This document shows, piece after piece, positions 24,984-33,448 of a DNA stretch of 64,000 nt. The DNA comes from Microbacterium sp. Leaf288 (GTDB lineage: Bacteria > Actinomycetota > Actinomycetes > Actinomycetales > Microbacteriaceae). The first letter of the stretch is position 1. The number at the start of each line of letters is the position of its first letter. The stretch covers positions 304,087 to 368,086 of the forward strand of contig NZ_LMNI01000001.1 of assembly GCF_001422925.1 (NCBI RefSeq), written 5' to 3'. The notes under the pieces are model-generated. The model had not been told where the DNA came from. It saw nothing but the letters and a program-made list of their open reading frames with translations, and ran no database searches. A program made the position numbers and the translations under genes.

Positions 24984-25496
24984 GTGGACGACGGCGAACG
25001 GATGTCCCTGACGCAGCCGGCGAGCGCGGACTGGCGCGAGCATCCTGAGGGCTTCCGACGCTGGGAGAAGTCCACCCGCCTCGGCGACGGACCGGAGATC
25101 TGGACCTGGGCGAGCACCGAGGTGCTGCGGTGGGGCGTCAAGACCCGGAGCGGCTTCACCGTCTCGCCGGCGGCAGCCGCGGTCCGACCCGGCGACCGCC
25201 CGGTCATCACGGCGCACCCGTTCGGGCTGTCGGTGCGCGAGCCCGTCGAGGTCGTCGCCGTCGTCGACGGCGAAGACCGCGTCGGCTTCGCCTACCGCAC
25301 CCTCCCCGGCCACCCGGTCACCGGAGAAGAGGCGTTCATCGTGCACCGCACCGGCAGTTCGGTGAGCCTCACCGTCCGCTCGCTGACGCGGCCTGGCCGC
25401 GGGCGCTGGCGTGCGCTGTATCCGGCACTGCTGATCGCGCAGGCTGTCGCCCGCCGCCGCTATCTCCGCGCCTTGCGCGTCCGCGCGGGCCGCTGA
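24984..25496 (+). CDS. DUF1990 family protein
   Basis: This protein of about 170 residues matches DUF1990: RRWEKSTRLGDGPEIWTWASTEVLRWGVKTRSGF, then VVAVVDGEDRVGFAYRTLPGHPVTGEEAFIVHR and a final LYPALLIAQAVARRRYLRAL. The family lies in the SRPBCC-like lipid-binding fold space and has no assigned function; plant and actinobacterial members are known. GTG 24984 and ATG 25002 are both possible starts. TATCGA sits only 3 bp before the GTG, so neither start is settled. It is divergent from the hydrolase gene. Confidence 0.75.
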   Translation: MDDGERMSLTQPASADWREHPEGFRRWEKSTRLGDGPEIWTWASTEVLRWGVKTRSGFTVSPAAAAVRPGDRPVITAHPFGLSVREPVEVVAVVDGEDRVGFAYRTLPGHPVTGEEAFIVHRTGSSVSLTVRSLTRPGRGRWRALYPALLIAQAVARRRYLRALRVRAGR

Positions 25497-25513
25497 GCCC
25501 GCCCGCCGCAGTC

Positions 25514-26809
25514 CTACTCCCCGCCGAGCTCGCCCGGATGCGTGAGACGCCAGGAGTCGGTCGGCGGGACGATGGTGCCCTCGATCTCGATCGGAACCGT
25601 CACCGTGTTCGGACCCGCGGTCCACGTGATGCTCCCGACCTCTTCGCCGTCGGTGTACGTCTTCGGCGTGGTCGTCGTCATCTCGACGGTGATCGGGGTG
25701 TCGGACCACGTGAAGATCGTCGCGTAGTCCGAGACGACGATCTGCGCCGACGCGCCCCATCTCGTCGTGATCGTGCCGACCGGCTGATCGCGCTTGGCGA
25801 CCGGCACCTCGTGGAAGCCGGCACGGATGCTGTCGATCAGCCTCATCACGTCGTGATTCACGTTCGCTCGGGTGAAGCCGCCGAGCACCACCCCCGTCAC
25901 GCTGAGCGGCTGCGCCGTTCCGACGGGGACGGATGCGGTGAACAGCAGGTTGTACGTGCCCTCGCCCAGGTTGCCCGTCTTCAGGCCGGTGATCCCGTTG
26001 CTGCCGAGGAGGTCGTTGGTGTTGTGCATCGCACCGGGGCCGGACAGCGCCAGCGAGCGCGTCGCGACGATGCTCGCGATGACCGGATTCGCGGCGGCGA
26101 GCTTGCCGAGCGCGATGAGGTCTGCCGGGGTGCTGGTGTTGCGCGCGTCGAGGCCGGTCGGCTCGACGATCGTGGTGCCGGTGAGGCCGTTCGCGGCGAG
26201 CCACCGCTGGGCGGCCCCGCGGAACGCGCCCTGCGAGCCGAACGCCCATGTCGAGACCGCCTCCGCGTAGTTGCTCGCCGAGGGGATGAGCATCGTCGCG
26301 AGCGCGTCGTGCAGCGACATCGAGCTGCCCGTCGGCATCGCCGCGATGGTCGCGCCGCGCACGTAGTACTGGTCATAGAGGTCGTGGTCGGCCTTGCTGA
26401 AGGTGATCGTCGGGCCGGGATCCGCGGCATCCGCCAGGGGATGACGATCGAGGATCACGAGCGCCGTGATGACCTTGGTGATGCTCGCGATCGACTGCGG
26501 CTCGCTCGTCCCACTCGTCGCCCAGATGCCGCTCGCCTCGGCCCCGAGGTACTCGTCGCCACCGGCGACGGCGATCGCCGAAGCGCCGGTGGACGGCAGA
26601 GCGACCGCGGCAGCCGCAGGCACCGTCACGGGCGGCTCGTGCGTCTCGACGAGTGGCGCGCTCACCGGTGCCGTCAATGCCCACCACACGTACCCGCTGG
26701 GAACGGCGAGCAGCACGACGAGCACGATCGCCGTGACGATCCAGCCGATGCGCCGTCGGCGGCGCCGCGCCTCGGGATCCGCCGCGCGCCGCGGCGGACC
26801 GCCGAACAT
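25514..26809 (-). CDS. D-alanyl-D-alanine carboxypeptidase-like serine hydrolase
   Basis: This 431-residue membrane-anchored protein has an Arg-rich cytoplasmic start, one transmembrane helix at about 21-46 and a periplasm-facing transpeptidase-like domain. The SxxK motif is Ser109-Ile-Thr-Lys112 and the KTG triad lies in GLKTGNLGEG. The SxN motif position reads PSASNYAEA, where homologues usually have SGN or SAN, so the Asn appears displaced or replaced. PBP5-like enzymes trim the pentapeptide of peptidoglycan. AGGAG lies just upstream of the ATG. The acyl-enzyme serine and Lys are intact, so activity is plausible. Confidence 0.85.
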   Translation of the reverse strand: MFGGPPRRAADPEARRRRRRIGWIVTAIVLVVLLAVPSGYVWWALTAPVSAPLVETHEPPVTVPAAAAVALPSTGASAIAVAGGDEYLGAEASGIWATSGTSEPQSIASITKVITALVILDRHPLADAADPGPTITFSKADHDLYDQYYVRGATIAAMPTGSSMSLHDALATMLIPSASNYAEAVSTWAFGSQGAFRGAAQRWLAANGLTGTTIVEPTGLDARNTSTPADLIALGKLAAANPVIASIVATRSLALSGPGAMHNTNDLLGSNGITGLKTGNLGEGTYNLLFTASVPVGTAQPLSVTGVVLGGFTRANVNHDVMRLIDSIRAGFHEVPVAKRDQPVGTITTRWGASAQIVVSDYATIFTWSDTPITVEMTTTTPKTYTDGEEVGSITWTAGPNTVTVPIEIEGTIVPPTDSWRLTHPGELGGE

Positions 26810-26917
26810 CTGCTCCTGACTGATCAGCTGCGTGAACTCTTCGAGCTCATCAGTCGGCTGCTGAGGTGTCGAAATGGAAGGCTCCCGTCCCGAATGCTGA
26901 ACCCATCATGCAGCATT

Positions 26918-26934
26918 TGAGACTCCTCGTCTCA
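26918..26934. terminator. Weak hairpin after the LLM-GNAT fusion gene
   Basis: TGAGAC and GTCTCA pair around TCCTC, 28 bp beyond the stop of the fusion gene (which reads leftward). Its 6-bp stem makes it a weak candidate. The 152-bp gap holds no gene that I can support. Confidence 0.3.
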
Positions 26935-26961
26935 GGAGGATCGACCGACGGAACCCCGTGC

Positions 26962-29139
26962 TCACACCGGCGCAGCGAGCTCCTTCGCGAAGCACTGCGA
27001 GAAGGCGAACGCCGTATACGGCTCGAAGATGGGGATCGGGCGGTACCCGATGCGCTCGTAGAGCACGACCGCGTCGTGCTGGCGGTCGCCGGTCTGCAGA
27101 ATCAGGCGGCCGGCCCCGCGATCCTGCGCGATGCGCTCGAGCTCTCGCATCAGGGCGCGGCTCGCACCCGTGCCGCGTGCGCGCGGCTTCACGAACACGC
27201 GTTTCACCTCGAGGTCGCGGGTGCCGTCGTGGGCGAGATCCCGCAGCGCCGCGTGACCGACCGCGTCGCCTGCGGCGTCCACGGCGAGCACCGTCGCGAC
27301 GATCGTGTCGGGGTCGACCGCGAACGTGCGCTGAGCCTCCTCCGCCGCGGCGGGTGCAGCATCCGTGAGCCGATCCGCGTAGCGCGGCGAGACCTCGACG
27401 TCCATCTCCGCGCGGAGCTCCTCGGCGCGCGGGTCGTCCCAGGGGACCGTCTCGAAGGTCCACGCCTGCTCGCCCGGCGACGCGTCTGCGGGCTCGGGCG
27501 CGAGGTCGTAGCCGAACGTGTACAGCTCGATCCAGCGGCCGGGCTGCACCTCCCACAGCCCTTCGCGCTCCGAGAGCCTCCGAAAGCCGAGCTTGGCGTA
27601 CAGCGCGTGGGCGCCGGTCATCTCGGGGCCGCTGTTCATCACGACGCGGTGCGAGCCCCGCTCGCGAGCGAGGTCGATGACGTGGCGGGTGAGCGCCTCG
27701 CCGATACCCCGACCGCGGGCGGCGGGAGCCACCGCGAGCTGCCGGAAGTCCGTCTCTCCGGGCCGCGCGACCTCCGCGAGCGGGCGGTTCGGCCGCGCGA
27801 CCCACACGGTGCCGAGGATCTCTCCGTCGGGCTCGACGGCCACCCATACGTCGCCTTCGCGCACGCGGCCGGCGACGTCGCGCAGCGAGGCGACGTACTC
27901 GTCGGACAGCTTGTCGTAGCTCGAGAGGTACGCCTGTGCGGTCACGTCACCCGCCTGCTCGTACTCCTCGGTGCGCACGAGCCGGATGGTCCAGTCGGAA
28001 GACACGGATGCTGCAGACCCGGCGCTCGCGTCGGGTTCGGCGTCCCACGCCTCGGCCAGCAGTTCGTACGAGCGCACCCGGTCCACGGGGTCGTGCGTCA
28101 CCGTCGTGACGAGGAGCTCGTCGGCGCCGGTCACCCGCTGCAGCGTCTCGAGCCGCTCGACCACGGTCTCGGGCGAACCGACGAACTGCGTGTCGAGGCG
28201 GTCGCGGACGACCGCGAGCTCCTCGGCCGTCAGCGGATCGGCCGCGGCCTCGTCGGGCGAGGGGAAGGGGACGGCGCCCTGGCCGGCGCGGATGCTGTGC
28301 ACCCATCGACCGTAACCCGCGGCGATACGGCGGGCCGCGGCATCCGTCTCGGCGACGACGGCGTCGACCGACACGATGACGTAGGGCTCGGCGATGCGGC
28401 CCGGGCGGAACGCGGCGCGGTACTCGGCGATCGCCTCGAGCACGAAGCCGGGGGCGACGTGGTAGTTCGCGCCGAACGGAAGCCCGAGCTCGCCGGCGAG
28501 ACGTGCGCTCGGGCCGGCAGTCGAGCCGTGGATCCACACCGTGACGTCGGCGCCCTCGGCGGGCGTGACGTGGATCGGCACGTCTTCGGGGGGTGAGAAC
28601 GTACCGTCGAAGAACGACAGGATGTCGGCGACCTCGTCCGCGAAGCGCTCGGCGTCGGCCTCGGTTCGGCCGAGCAGCCGCGCCTGCACGACGAAGCGCT
28701 CCGAGTCGAACCCGGCGAACGGACGGGCGGCGGGCAGCAGGAGCCCGTCGACGACGCGATCCTCCGGTGCGGCGGGCAGCGCGGCCGCCGCGGCGCTGCG
28801 TGATCCCGAGCGCCCGATGCCGAGGTCGAACCGGCCGGGGTGCAGCTGCGCCACGACGCCGGCGGCCTCGGCGACCTGCGCCGGCGAGTAGTTGCCGATG
28901 ATGGTGGCGGCCGTGCCGACACGGATGCTGTGCGTCACGGCCGCGACGGAAGCCAGCAGCACGTGCGGAGCGGCGCCGGCGATCCCGGGATTGAAGTGGT
29001 GCTCGGCGACCCAGTAGCGCCGGTAGCCGAGGCGCTCGGCCGCGCGCGCCAGGCCGATGCTGGCGCGGAGGCCGTCGGCGGGTGTCTGACCCGAGCCGAA
29101 CGGCGACAGGTCGAGGACGGAGAGCGGAACGCGGGACAT
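26962..29139 (-). CDS. LLM monooxygenase fused to two GNAT acetyltransferases
   Basis: This 725-residue protein joins three domains. Residues 1-365 are a luciferase-like monooxygenase of the MsnO8 group: VPLSVLDLSPFGSGQTPADGLR, YRRYWVAEHHFNPGIAGAAPHVLLASVAAVTHSIRVGTAATIIGNYSP and RFDLGIGRSGS. After a linker (366-380), residues 383-535 are a GNAT domain with the acetyl-CoA loop LAVAPAARGRGIGEALTRH, and about 550-725 a second GNAT with KPRARGTGASRALMRELERIA. A known LLM/GNAT partnership is YxeK with SnaA in Bacillus, where the GNAT N-acetylates an S-modified cysteine before oxidation. The gene follows, in the same direction, the amino-acid ABC importer genes, with a long inverted repeat between. 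AGGGAGC precedes the ATG. The reading frame is continuous, so this is a true fusion unless there is a sequencing error. Confidence 0.9.
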   Translation of the reverse strand: MSRVPLSVLDLSPFGSGQTPADGLRASIGLARAAERLGYRRYWVAEHHFNPGIAGAAPHVLLASVAAVTHSIRVGTAATIIGNYSPAQVAEAAGVVAQLHPGRFDLGIGRSGSRSAAAAALPAAPEDRVVDGLLLPAARPFAGFDSERFVVQARLLGRTEADAERFADEVADILSFFDGTFSPPEDVPIHVTPAEGADVTVWIHGSTAGPSARLAGELGLPFGANYHVAPGFVLEAIAEYRAAFRPGRIAEPYVIVSVDAVVAETDAAARRIAAGYGRWVHSIRAGQGAVPFPSPDEAAADPLTAEELAVVRDRLDTQFVGSPETVVERLETLQRVTGADELLVTTVTHDPVDRVRSYELLAEAWDAEPDASAGSAASVSSDWTIRLVRTEEYEQAGDVTAQAYLSSYDKLSDEYVASLRDVAGRVREGDVWVAVEPDGEILGTVWVARPNRPLAEVARPGETDFRQLAVAPAARGRGIGEALTRHVIDLARERGSHRVVMNSGPEMTGAHALYAKLGFRRLSEREGLWEVQPGRWIELYTFGYDLAPEPADASPGEQAWTFETVPWDDPRAEELRAEMDVEVSPRYADRLTDAAPAAAEEAQRTFAVDPDTIVATVLAVDAAGDAVGHAALRDLAHDGTRDLEVKRVFVKPRARGTGASRALMRELERIAQDRGAGRLILQTGDRQHDAVVLYERIGYRPIPIFEPYTAFAFSQCFAKELAAPV

Positions 29140-29178
29140 GGGTGCTCCCTAGACGTGGTGCAGACGTGGAGAACGAGG

Positions 29179-29260
29179 GCACAGAATCGGAGGTTCTCGG
29201 CGACACGCCGGGTGGCGGCATCCGTCCCCGGCGTGTCGTCCGAAACCTCCGATCCTGTGC
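29179..29260. repeat. Long inverted repeat, 34-bp arms
   Basis: Arms 29179-29212 and 29227-29260 pair at 29 of 34 positions around a 14-bp loop that itself holds GGCATCCG. It fills the gap between the importer binding-protein gene and the fusion gene, so a co-transcript would form a very stable stem. It could act as a partial terminator that lowers expression of the fusion gene, or it may be a dispersed palindromic element. Confidence 0.75.
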
Positions 29261-29267
29261 CGATCTG

Positions 29268-30260
29268 TCAGGACTTGGGCAGTCCCGGCGGGTTGACGAG
29301 GCTCTCGTCGACGCGCTCGGACGTGAGGTCCCAGATCTTGAGGACCTCGTCGTACTGGCCGTTCTCGATGAGGTGGTTGAGCGCGATGGCCACGGGCTCG
29401 ATGAGGCCGTTGCCCTTGGCGGTCGCGGCGGCGATGTTCGCCGTCAGCGGCCAGCCGCCGGGCACGAGGCCCACGAGCTTGGTGTCACCGGTCTCGCGAG
29501 CGGCCCAGGCCGACGTCGCGTTCGGACCGAACGTCGCGTCGATGCGGCCCGACTGCAGCGCCAGCACGGTCGCGGCGTTGTCGTCGAAGTACTGCAGCTC
29601 CGCCGGCTCTTCGCCGGCGGCCTCGAGCTCCTCGTTCCACGCGAGCAGCACCTGCTCCTGGTTCGTGCCCGAGCCGACCGCGATCTTGAGGCCCGTGATG
29701 TCGGCGGCCTCCTCGATCTTCTCGATGTCGCTGTCGCTCTTCACGTAGAAGCCGAGGAGGTCCTCGCGGTAGCTCGCGAAGTCGTAGAGCTCCTTGCGCT
29801 CCTCGGTCACCGTGACGTTCGAGGTGATGAGGTCGTACTTGCCGGACTGGATGCCGAGGGGCCAGTCCGCCCACGCGACGACGACCGGGTTGTACTCGAG
29901 GCCGAGCGCGTCGGCGATCAGGGCGCCGATGTTCGGCTCGGTGCCGGCGGGGTTCGTCTCGCCCTCGGGGATGTAGCCCAGCGGGGGGACGTACGCGGAG
30001 TGCGCCACCGTGAGCTTGCCCGGCTCGACCGGCTCGAAGCCGCTCGCCTCGAGCGCCTCCACGGCTTCGGCGACGGGCTCGTCCAGGCGAACCCACTGGA
30101 TGTCGTCGGTCGCGACGTTCGCCGACTCCTCGGTCGCCTCGGGGGCGGCCGCCTCGGCCGGGGCGTTCTGGTTGACGCCCCAGACGATGCCGCCGACGAT
30201 CGCGGCCACCGCGACGACGCCGACGCCGATCGCGATGCCTTGTTTCTTGCTCAGTGCCAT
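29268..30260 (-). CDS. Amino-acid ABC substrate-binding protein (SBP family 3)
   Basis: This 330-residue solute-binding protein resembles polar amino-acid binders (HisJ/TcyA/YxeM type). Features are LTVAHSAYVPPLGYIPEGETNPAGTEPNIGALIADALGLEYN, IQSGKYDLITSNVTVTEERKELYDFASY and GLKIAVGSGTNQEQVLLAWNEEL. The N-terminus holds one helix (8-29) with no lipobox cysteine, so it is probably anchored by an uncleaved helix or cleaved as a secreted protein, which is unusual for a Gram-positive binding protein. Its genes for permease and ATPase lie upstream in the same direction, and the LLM-GNAT fusion lies downstream. S-substituted cysteine or cystine as ligand is inference. AAAGGAAA precedes the ATG. Confidence 0.88.
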   Translation of the reverse strand: MALSKKQGIAIGVGVVAVAAIVGGIVWGVNQNAPAEAAAPEATEESANVATDDIQWVRLDEPVAEAVEALEASGFEPVEPGKLTVAHSAYVPPLGYIPEGETNPAGTEPNIGALIADALGLEYNPVVVAWADWPLGIQSGKYDLITSNVTVTEERKELYDFASYREDLLGFYVKSDSDIEKIEEAADITGLKIAVGSGTNQEQVLLAWNEELEAAGEEPAELQYFDDNAATVLALQSGRIDATFGPNATSAWAARETGDTKLVGLVPGGWPLTANIAAATAKGNGLIEPVAIALNHLIENGQYDEVLKIWDLTSERVDESLVNPPGLPKS

Positions 30261-30312
30261 TGCTGTGTTTCCTTTTCTCGGGTGAGGACTCGAAGGCGAG
30301 ATCTCGGGGGGT

Positions 30313-31113
30313 TCAGGCCAGGACCTTCGCGAGGAAGTCCTGGACGCGGGGATGCTTCGGTGCGACCAGCACCTCGGCGGGCGGACCCTGCTCGATGACG
30401 CGGCCGCCGTCGAGGAACACGACGCGGTCGGCGACCTCGCGGGCGAACCCGACCTCGTGCGTGACGATCACGAGCGTCGTGCCGAGCTGCGCGAGGTCGC
30501 GGATGACGTCGAGCACCTCGCCGACGAGCTCCGGATCGAGCGCGCTGGTCGGCTCGTCGAACAGGATCACCTTGGGCTTGAGCGCGAGGGCGCGCGCGAT
30601 CGCGACGCGCTGCTGCTGCCCGCCCGACAGCTGCCGGGGGTAGTGCTCGGCCTTGTCGGCGAGTCCCACGCGATCGAGCAGGCCCAGCGCGAGCTCGCGG
30701 GCGTCGTCCTTCGAGAGCCGGCCGAGCGCGACGGGCGCCTCGGTGACGTTCTCGAGAGCGGTCAGGTGCGGGAAGAGGTTGAAGTTCTGGAAGACGATGC
30801 CGATCTGCGTGCGGCGCTCCAGCACCTCCCGCTCACGCAGCTCGTAGAGCTTGCCGCCGCGCAGCTCGTATCCGATGAGCTGGCCGTCGACCGTGACCGA
30901 GCCGCGGTCGACGCTCTCGAGGTGGTTGATCGTGCGCAGGAGCGTCGACTTGCCCGAGCCGCTCGGCCCGAGGATCGCGACGACCTCGCCCGGCTGGACG
31001 GTCAGGTCGATGCCGCGCAGCACCTCGACGCCGCCGTAGCTCTTGTGGACGTTGTGGATCTCGACGAGGCCCTTCGTGGGGGTCTCCGTGGGGGTCTCCG
31101 TGACGGTGCTCAT
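30313..31113 (-). CDS. Amino-acid ABC transporter ATP-binding protein
   Basis: This 266-residue ATPase of the polar amino-acid uptake family has Walker A GPSGSGKST at about 44-52, the Q-loop FQNFNLFPHLTALENV, signature LSGGQQQRVAIARAL, Walker B ILFDEPTSALDPE and VTHEVGFAREVADRV. The start at 31113 is chosen because it lies 1 bp after the permease stop, with CGGAGGG inside the permease end. The N-terminal tail TETPTETPTKG is encoded by a short direct repeat. It powers the importer formed with the permease at 31115-32194. Confidence 0.95.
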   Translation of the reverse strand: MSTVTETPTETPTKGLVEIHNVHKSYGGVEVLRGIDLTVQPGEVVAILGPSGSGKSTLLRTINHLESVDRGSVTVDGQLIGYELRGGKLYELREREVLERRTQIGIVFQNFNLFPHLTALENVTEAPVALGRLSKDDARELALGLLDRVGLADKAEHYPRQLSGGQQQRVAIARALALKPKVILFDEPTSALDPELVGEVLDVIRDLAQLGTTLVIVTHEVGFAREVADRVVFLDGGRVIEQGPPAEVLVAPKHPRVQDFLAKVLA

Positions 31114-31114
31114 G

Positions 31115-32194
31115 TCAGCGCCCTCCGAACTTCGCGTCGTTGCCGTTGCTGTGCTGTGCCGCAGTGGGCAGGGGTGCAGCATCCGATCCCTCCAGAGGAG
31201 GTGGGGACGCACCGGAGTCCCCGAGACGCGCCCACTGCACGCCGAGCCAGTGACGGGCCCGCTGGACGGGCGTCGGCGGCAGCACGCGCACCGTGCCGCG
31301 GGCGTAGTGCCGCTCGATGTAGTACTGCGCGATGCTGAGGATCGTGGTGATGATCGTGTACCAGACCACCGCGACGAGCAGCAGCGGGATCACGCGGCTG
31401 TTGCGGTTGTAGATGACCTGCACCGCGTAGAACACCTCGGGGATCGCGATCACGAACACCACCGATGCGCCCTTGACGAGGCCGATCACCTCGTTGGTGG
31501 CGTTGGGGACGATCGAGCGCATCGCCTGCGGCAGGATGATGCGGGTCAACCGGCGACGCGGAGGGATGCCGAGTGCCGCGGCCGCCTCGAGCTGGCCCTG
31601 GTCGACCGACAGCAGGCCGCCGCGGATGATCTCCGCCGAGTAGGCCGCCTGGTTGAGGCTGAGGCCGAGGATGGCGGCCGCGAAGGCGCTGATGAGCTGC
31701 ACGGTCGGGAACTCGACGATCCAGAAGTCGGTCGTGAACGGGGTGCCGAGGCCGAGGGTCGGATACAGGTAGCCGAGGTTGTACCAGACGATGATCTGCA
31801 CCACGAGCGGCACCGAGCGGAAGAACCAGATGAAGACCCAGGCGGCGGAGTTGAGCAGCGGCGACTTCGCCAGACGGGCGAGCGCGAGGAGCGTGCCGAG
31901 GAAGAAGCCGATGGTCGCCGAGATCACGGTGAGTGCCAGCGTGATGCCGACGCCCTGCAGCACCGGCTCCGAGAGGAAGTAGTGGGCGAAGACGTCCCAT
32001 TCGTAGTTCTCGTTCGTCACCAGCGACCAGGCGAACTGGGCGACGACGAACAGCACGACGATGCCGATCGACCACCGGAACCAGTGCCGGGTGTGGACCA
32101 CGCGGAGGTCGCCCAGGTCGACGCGCGACGACGCCGCGGACGACGGCGGGGCGGCCTCGGCGGCGCCTGCCTGGCGCGGAAGTGTGTCGGTCAT
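31115..32194 (-). CDS. Amino-acid ABC transporter permease
   Basis: This 359-residue membrane subunit belongs to the His/Glu/cystine permease family. About six helices lie between residues 45 and 300. The EAA-type loop is LEAAAALGIPPRRRLTRIILPQAMRSIVPNATNEVIGLVKGASVVFVIA, and AYSAEIIRGGLLSVDQGQLEA is also diagnostic. Polar tails of about 40 and 50 residues flank the core. It is the first gene of the importer, with GAGGAG upstream of the ATG, and diverges from the second LLM pair across a 198-bp gap. A TACCGT on the minus strand (32253-32248) could be its -10 box. Confidence 0.93.
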   Translation of the reverse strand: MTDTLPRQAGAAEAAPPSSAASSRVDLGDLRVVHTRHWFRWSIGIVVLFVVAQFAWSLVTNENYEWDVFAHYFLSEPVLQGVGITLALTVISATIGFFLGTLLALARLAKSPLLNSAAWVFIWFFRSVPLVVQIIVWYNLGYLYPTLGLGTPFTTDFWIVEFPTVQLISAFAAAILGLSLNQAAYSAEIIRGGLLSVDQGQLEAAAALGIPPRRRLTRIILPQAMRSIVPNATNEVIGLVKGASVVFVIAIPEVFYAVQVIYNRNSRVIPLLLVAVVWYTIITTILSIAQYYIERHYARGTVRVLPPTPVQRARHWLGVQWARLGDSGASPPPLEGSDAAPLPTAAQHSNGNDAKFGGR

Positions 32195-32302
32195 GAGGGG
32201 CTCCTCGGTCGGGGCGCGGGGGGTCTGCGGGCTGCGCCGGTAGGCCGACGGTAGGGCCCCGCCGGGCCGACCGCCCAGCCGCGCGGGCCGTCAGGCGACA
32301 CG

Positions 32303-32392
32303 GATCGTGACGGTCTGCAACGCGGCGTCACACTCCGGAACCCGGCGACGCAGTCCGGCCCCGTGCGGGTGCGGAGACCTACCGTGGCTCGC
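32303..32392 (+). promoter_or_regulatory. Promoter/operator region of the second LLM pair
   Basis: TACCGT at 32380-32385 is followed by 7 bp and ATG 32393, the leaderless arrangement. Further upstream GTGACG (32307-32312) is inverted as CGTCAC (32326-32331), and GATCGTGACG at 32303-32312 resembles words before the first importer operon (11023-11030), LLM pair 1 (6267-6277) and the rhodanese gene (39245-39255). A shared regulator is possible but unproven. Confidence 0.4.
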
Positions 32393-33448
32393 ATGTCCGA
32401 CACCCCGTTCGCTGTCGCCCTGGAGCTGGATGCCCACGGCGCCCACCCCGCGGCATCCTCCGCCTCCGCTGCGCTGTCGCCCCGCCTGCTCGCCTCGCGC
32501 GTCGCGAGCGCCGAGCGGCTCGGCTTCACCGCCGTGACATTCGACGACTCACCGCTGCCGGTGGGGGATGCGGTCGCGCGTCTGGACGCCGTGCAGCGCG
32601 CGGCGTTCGTCGCGCCGCTCACCTCCGCCATCGGGCTCGTGCCGGTCGTGCACGTCGCCTACAGCGAGCCGTTCCACGTGGCCACGCAGCTCGCGAGCCT
32701 CGACTGGACCTCGAAACGCCGCGCGGGCTGGATCGCCGCCGCCTCCGGGTCCGCGCGCGAAGCCGCCGCGTACGGACGCGAGGCGTTGACCGACGCCGAG
32801 CTCGACCGCGAGCGCGCGGACGTCATCGAGGTCGCGCGCCGGCTCTGGGACTCGTGGGAGGACAACGCCGTCATCCAGGACGTCGCGACCGGCCGGTATC
32901 TCGACGCCGACAGGCTGCACTACGTCGACTTCGAGGGCGAGAGCTTCTCGGTGAAGGGCCCGCTCATCACGCCACGGCCGCCGCAGGGGCAGCTCGTGGT
33001 GGTGGCGCCCGCGGGCACCGCGGGTGCGGACGTCGCGCTGGTCACGGGTGCCGATCCGGCGGAGATCTCGGATGCTGCCGCCCGCGCACGTGCGGCAGGC
33101 GCGAGCCTCGTCTGGGCCGAGGTCGAAGTGGTGCTCGACGCCCGAGGGGTGTCCGCGGCTCGGCGGCTGTCCGTGCTGGGGCCCTGGCCGGAGGTCGGGC
33201 GCCTGCGCTACGCAGGCGAGGCGGGCGGTCTGGTCGCTCTGCTCGCCGAGCTCGCAGCATCCGTGGACGGCGTCCGCTTGCGCGCCGCCGAACTCGATGT
33301 CGATCTCGAGGAGGTGGGCCACGCGGTGCTGCCGGCGCTGCGGAAGCGGGTCGGGTTCCGCTCGCCGCGCGCCGGGGAGACCTTGCGCGACGCGCTCGGA
33401 CTCGACAGGCCTGTCAATCGCTATGCCGCTGTGAAGGAGTTCGCATGA
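32393..33448 (+). CDS. LLM-class flavin-dependent monooxygenase (pair 2, first)
   Basis: This 351-residue protein is a shorter paralogue of the one at 6350-7573. Shared blocks include RLWDSWEDNAVIQDVATGRYLDADRLHYVDFEGESFSV with a PPQGQ motif, the GLVPVVHVAYSEPFHVATQLASLDW strand and the tail VNRYAAVKEFA. The region after the PQG motif, which in other LLM proteins closes the barrel, is shortened, so activity or dimer geometry may differ. It overlaps the next gene by ATGA and diverges from the amino-acid importer. In pair with its neighbour it probably forms a related complex or consecutive enzymes; the substrate is inferred to be a sulfur compound. Confidence 0.82.
   Translation: MSDTPFAVALELDAHGAHPAASSASAALSPRLLASRVASAERLGFTAVTFDDSPLPVGDAVARLDAVQRAAFVAPLTSAIGLVPVVHVAYSEPFHVATQLASLDWTSKRRAGWIAAASGSAREAAAYGREALTDAELDRERADVIEVARRLWDSWEDNAVIQDVATGRYLDADRLHYVDFEGESFSVKGPLITPRPPQGQLVVVAPAGTAGADVALVTGADPAEISDAAARARAAGASLVWAEVEVVLDARGVSAARRLSVLGPWPEVGRLRYAGEAGGLVALLAELAASVDGVRLRAAELDVDLEEVGHAVLPALRKRVGFRSPRAGETLRDALGLDRPVNRYAAVKEFA

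Noticed and set aside
24975..24986. TATCGA as a leaderless -10 for the DUF1990 gene
   Set aside because: It is only 3 bp from the GTG and 21 bp from the ATG, outside the 6-7 bp spacing of the other cases.
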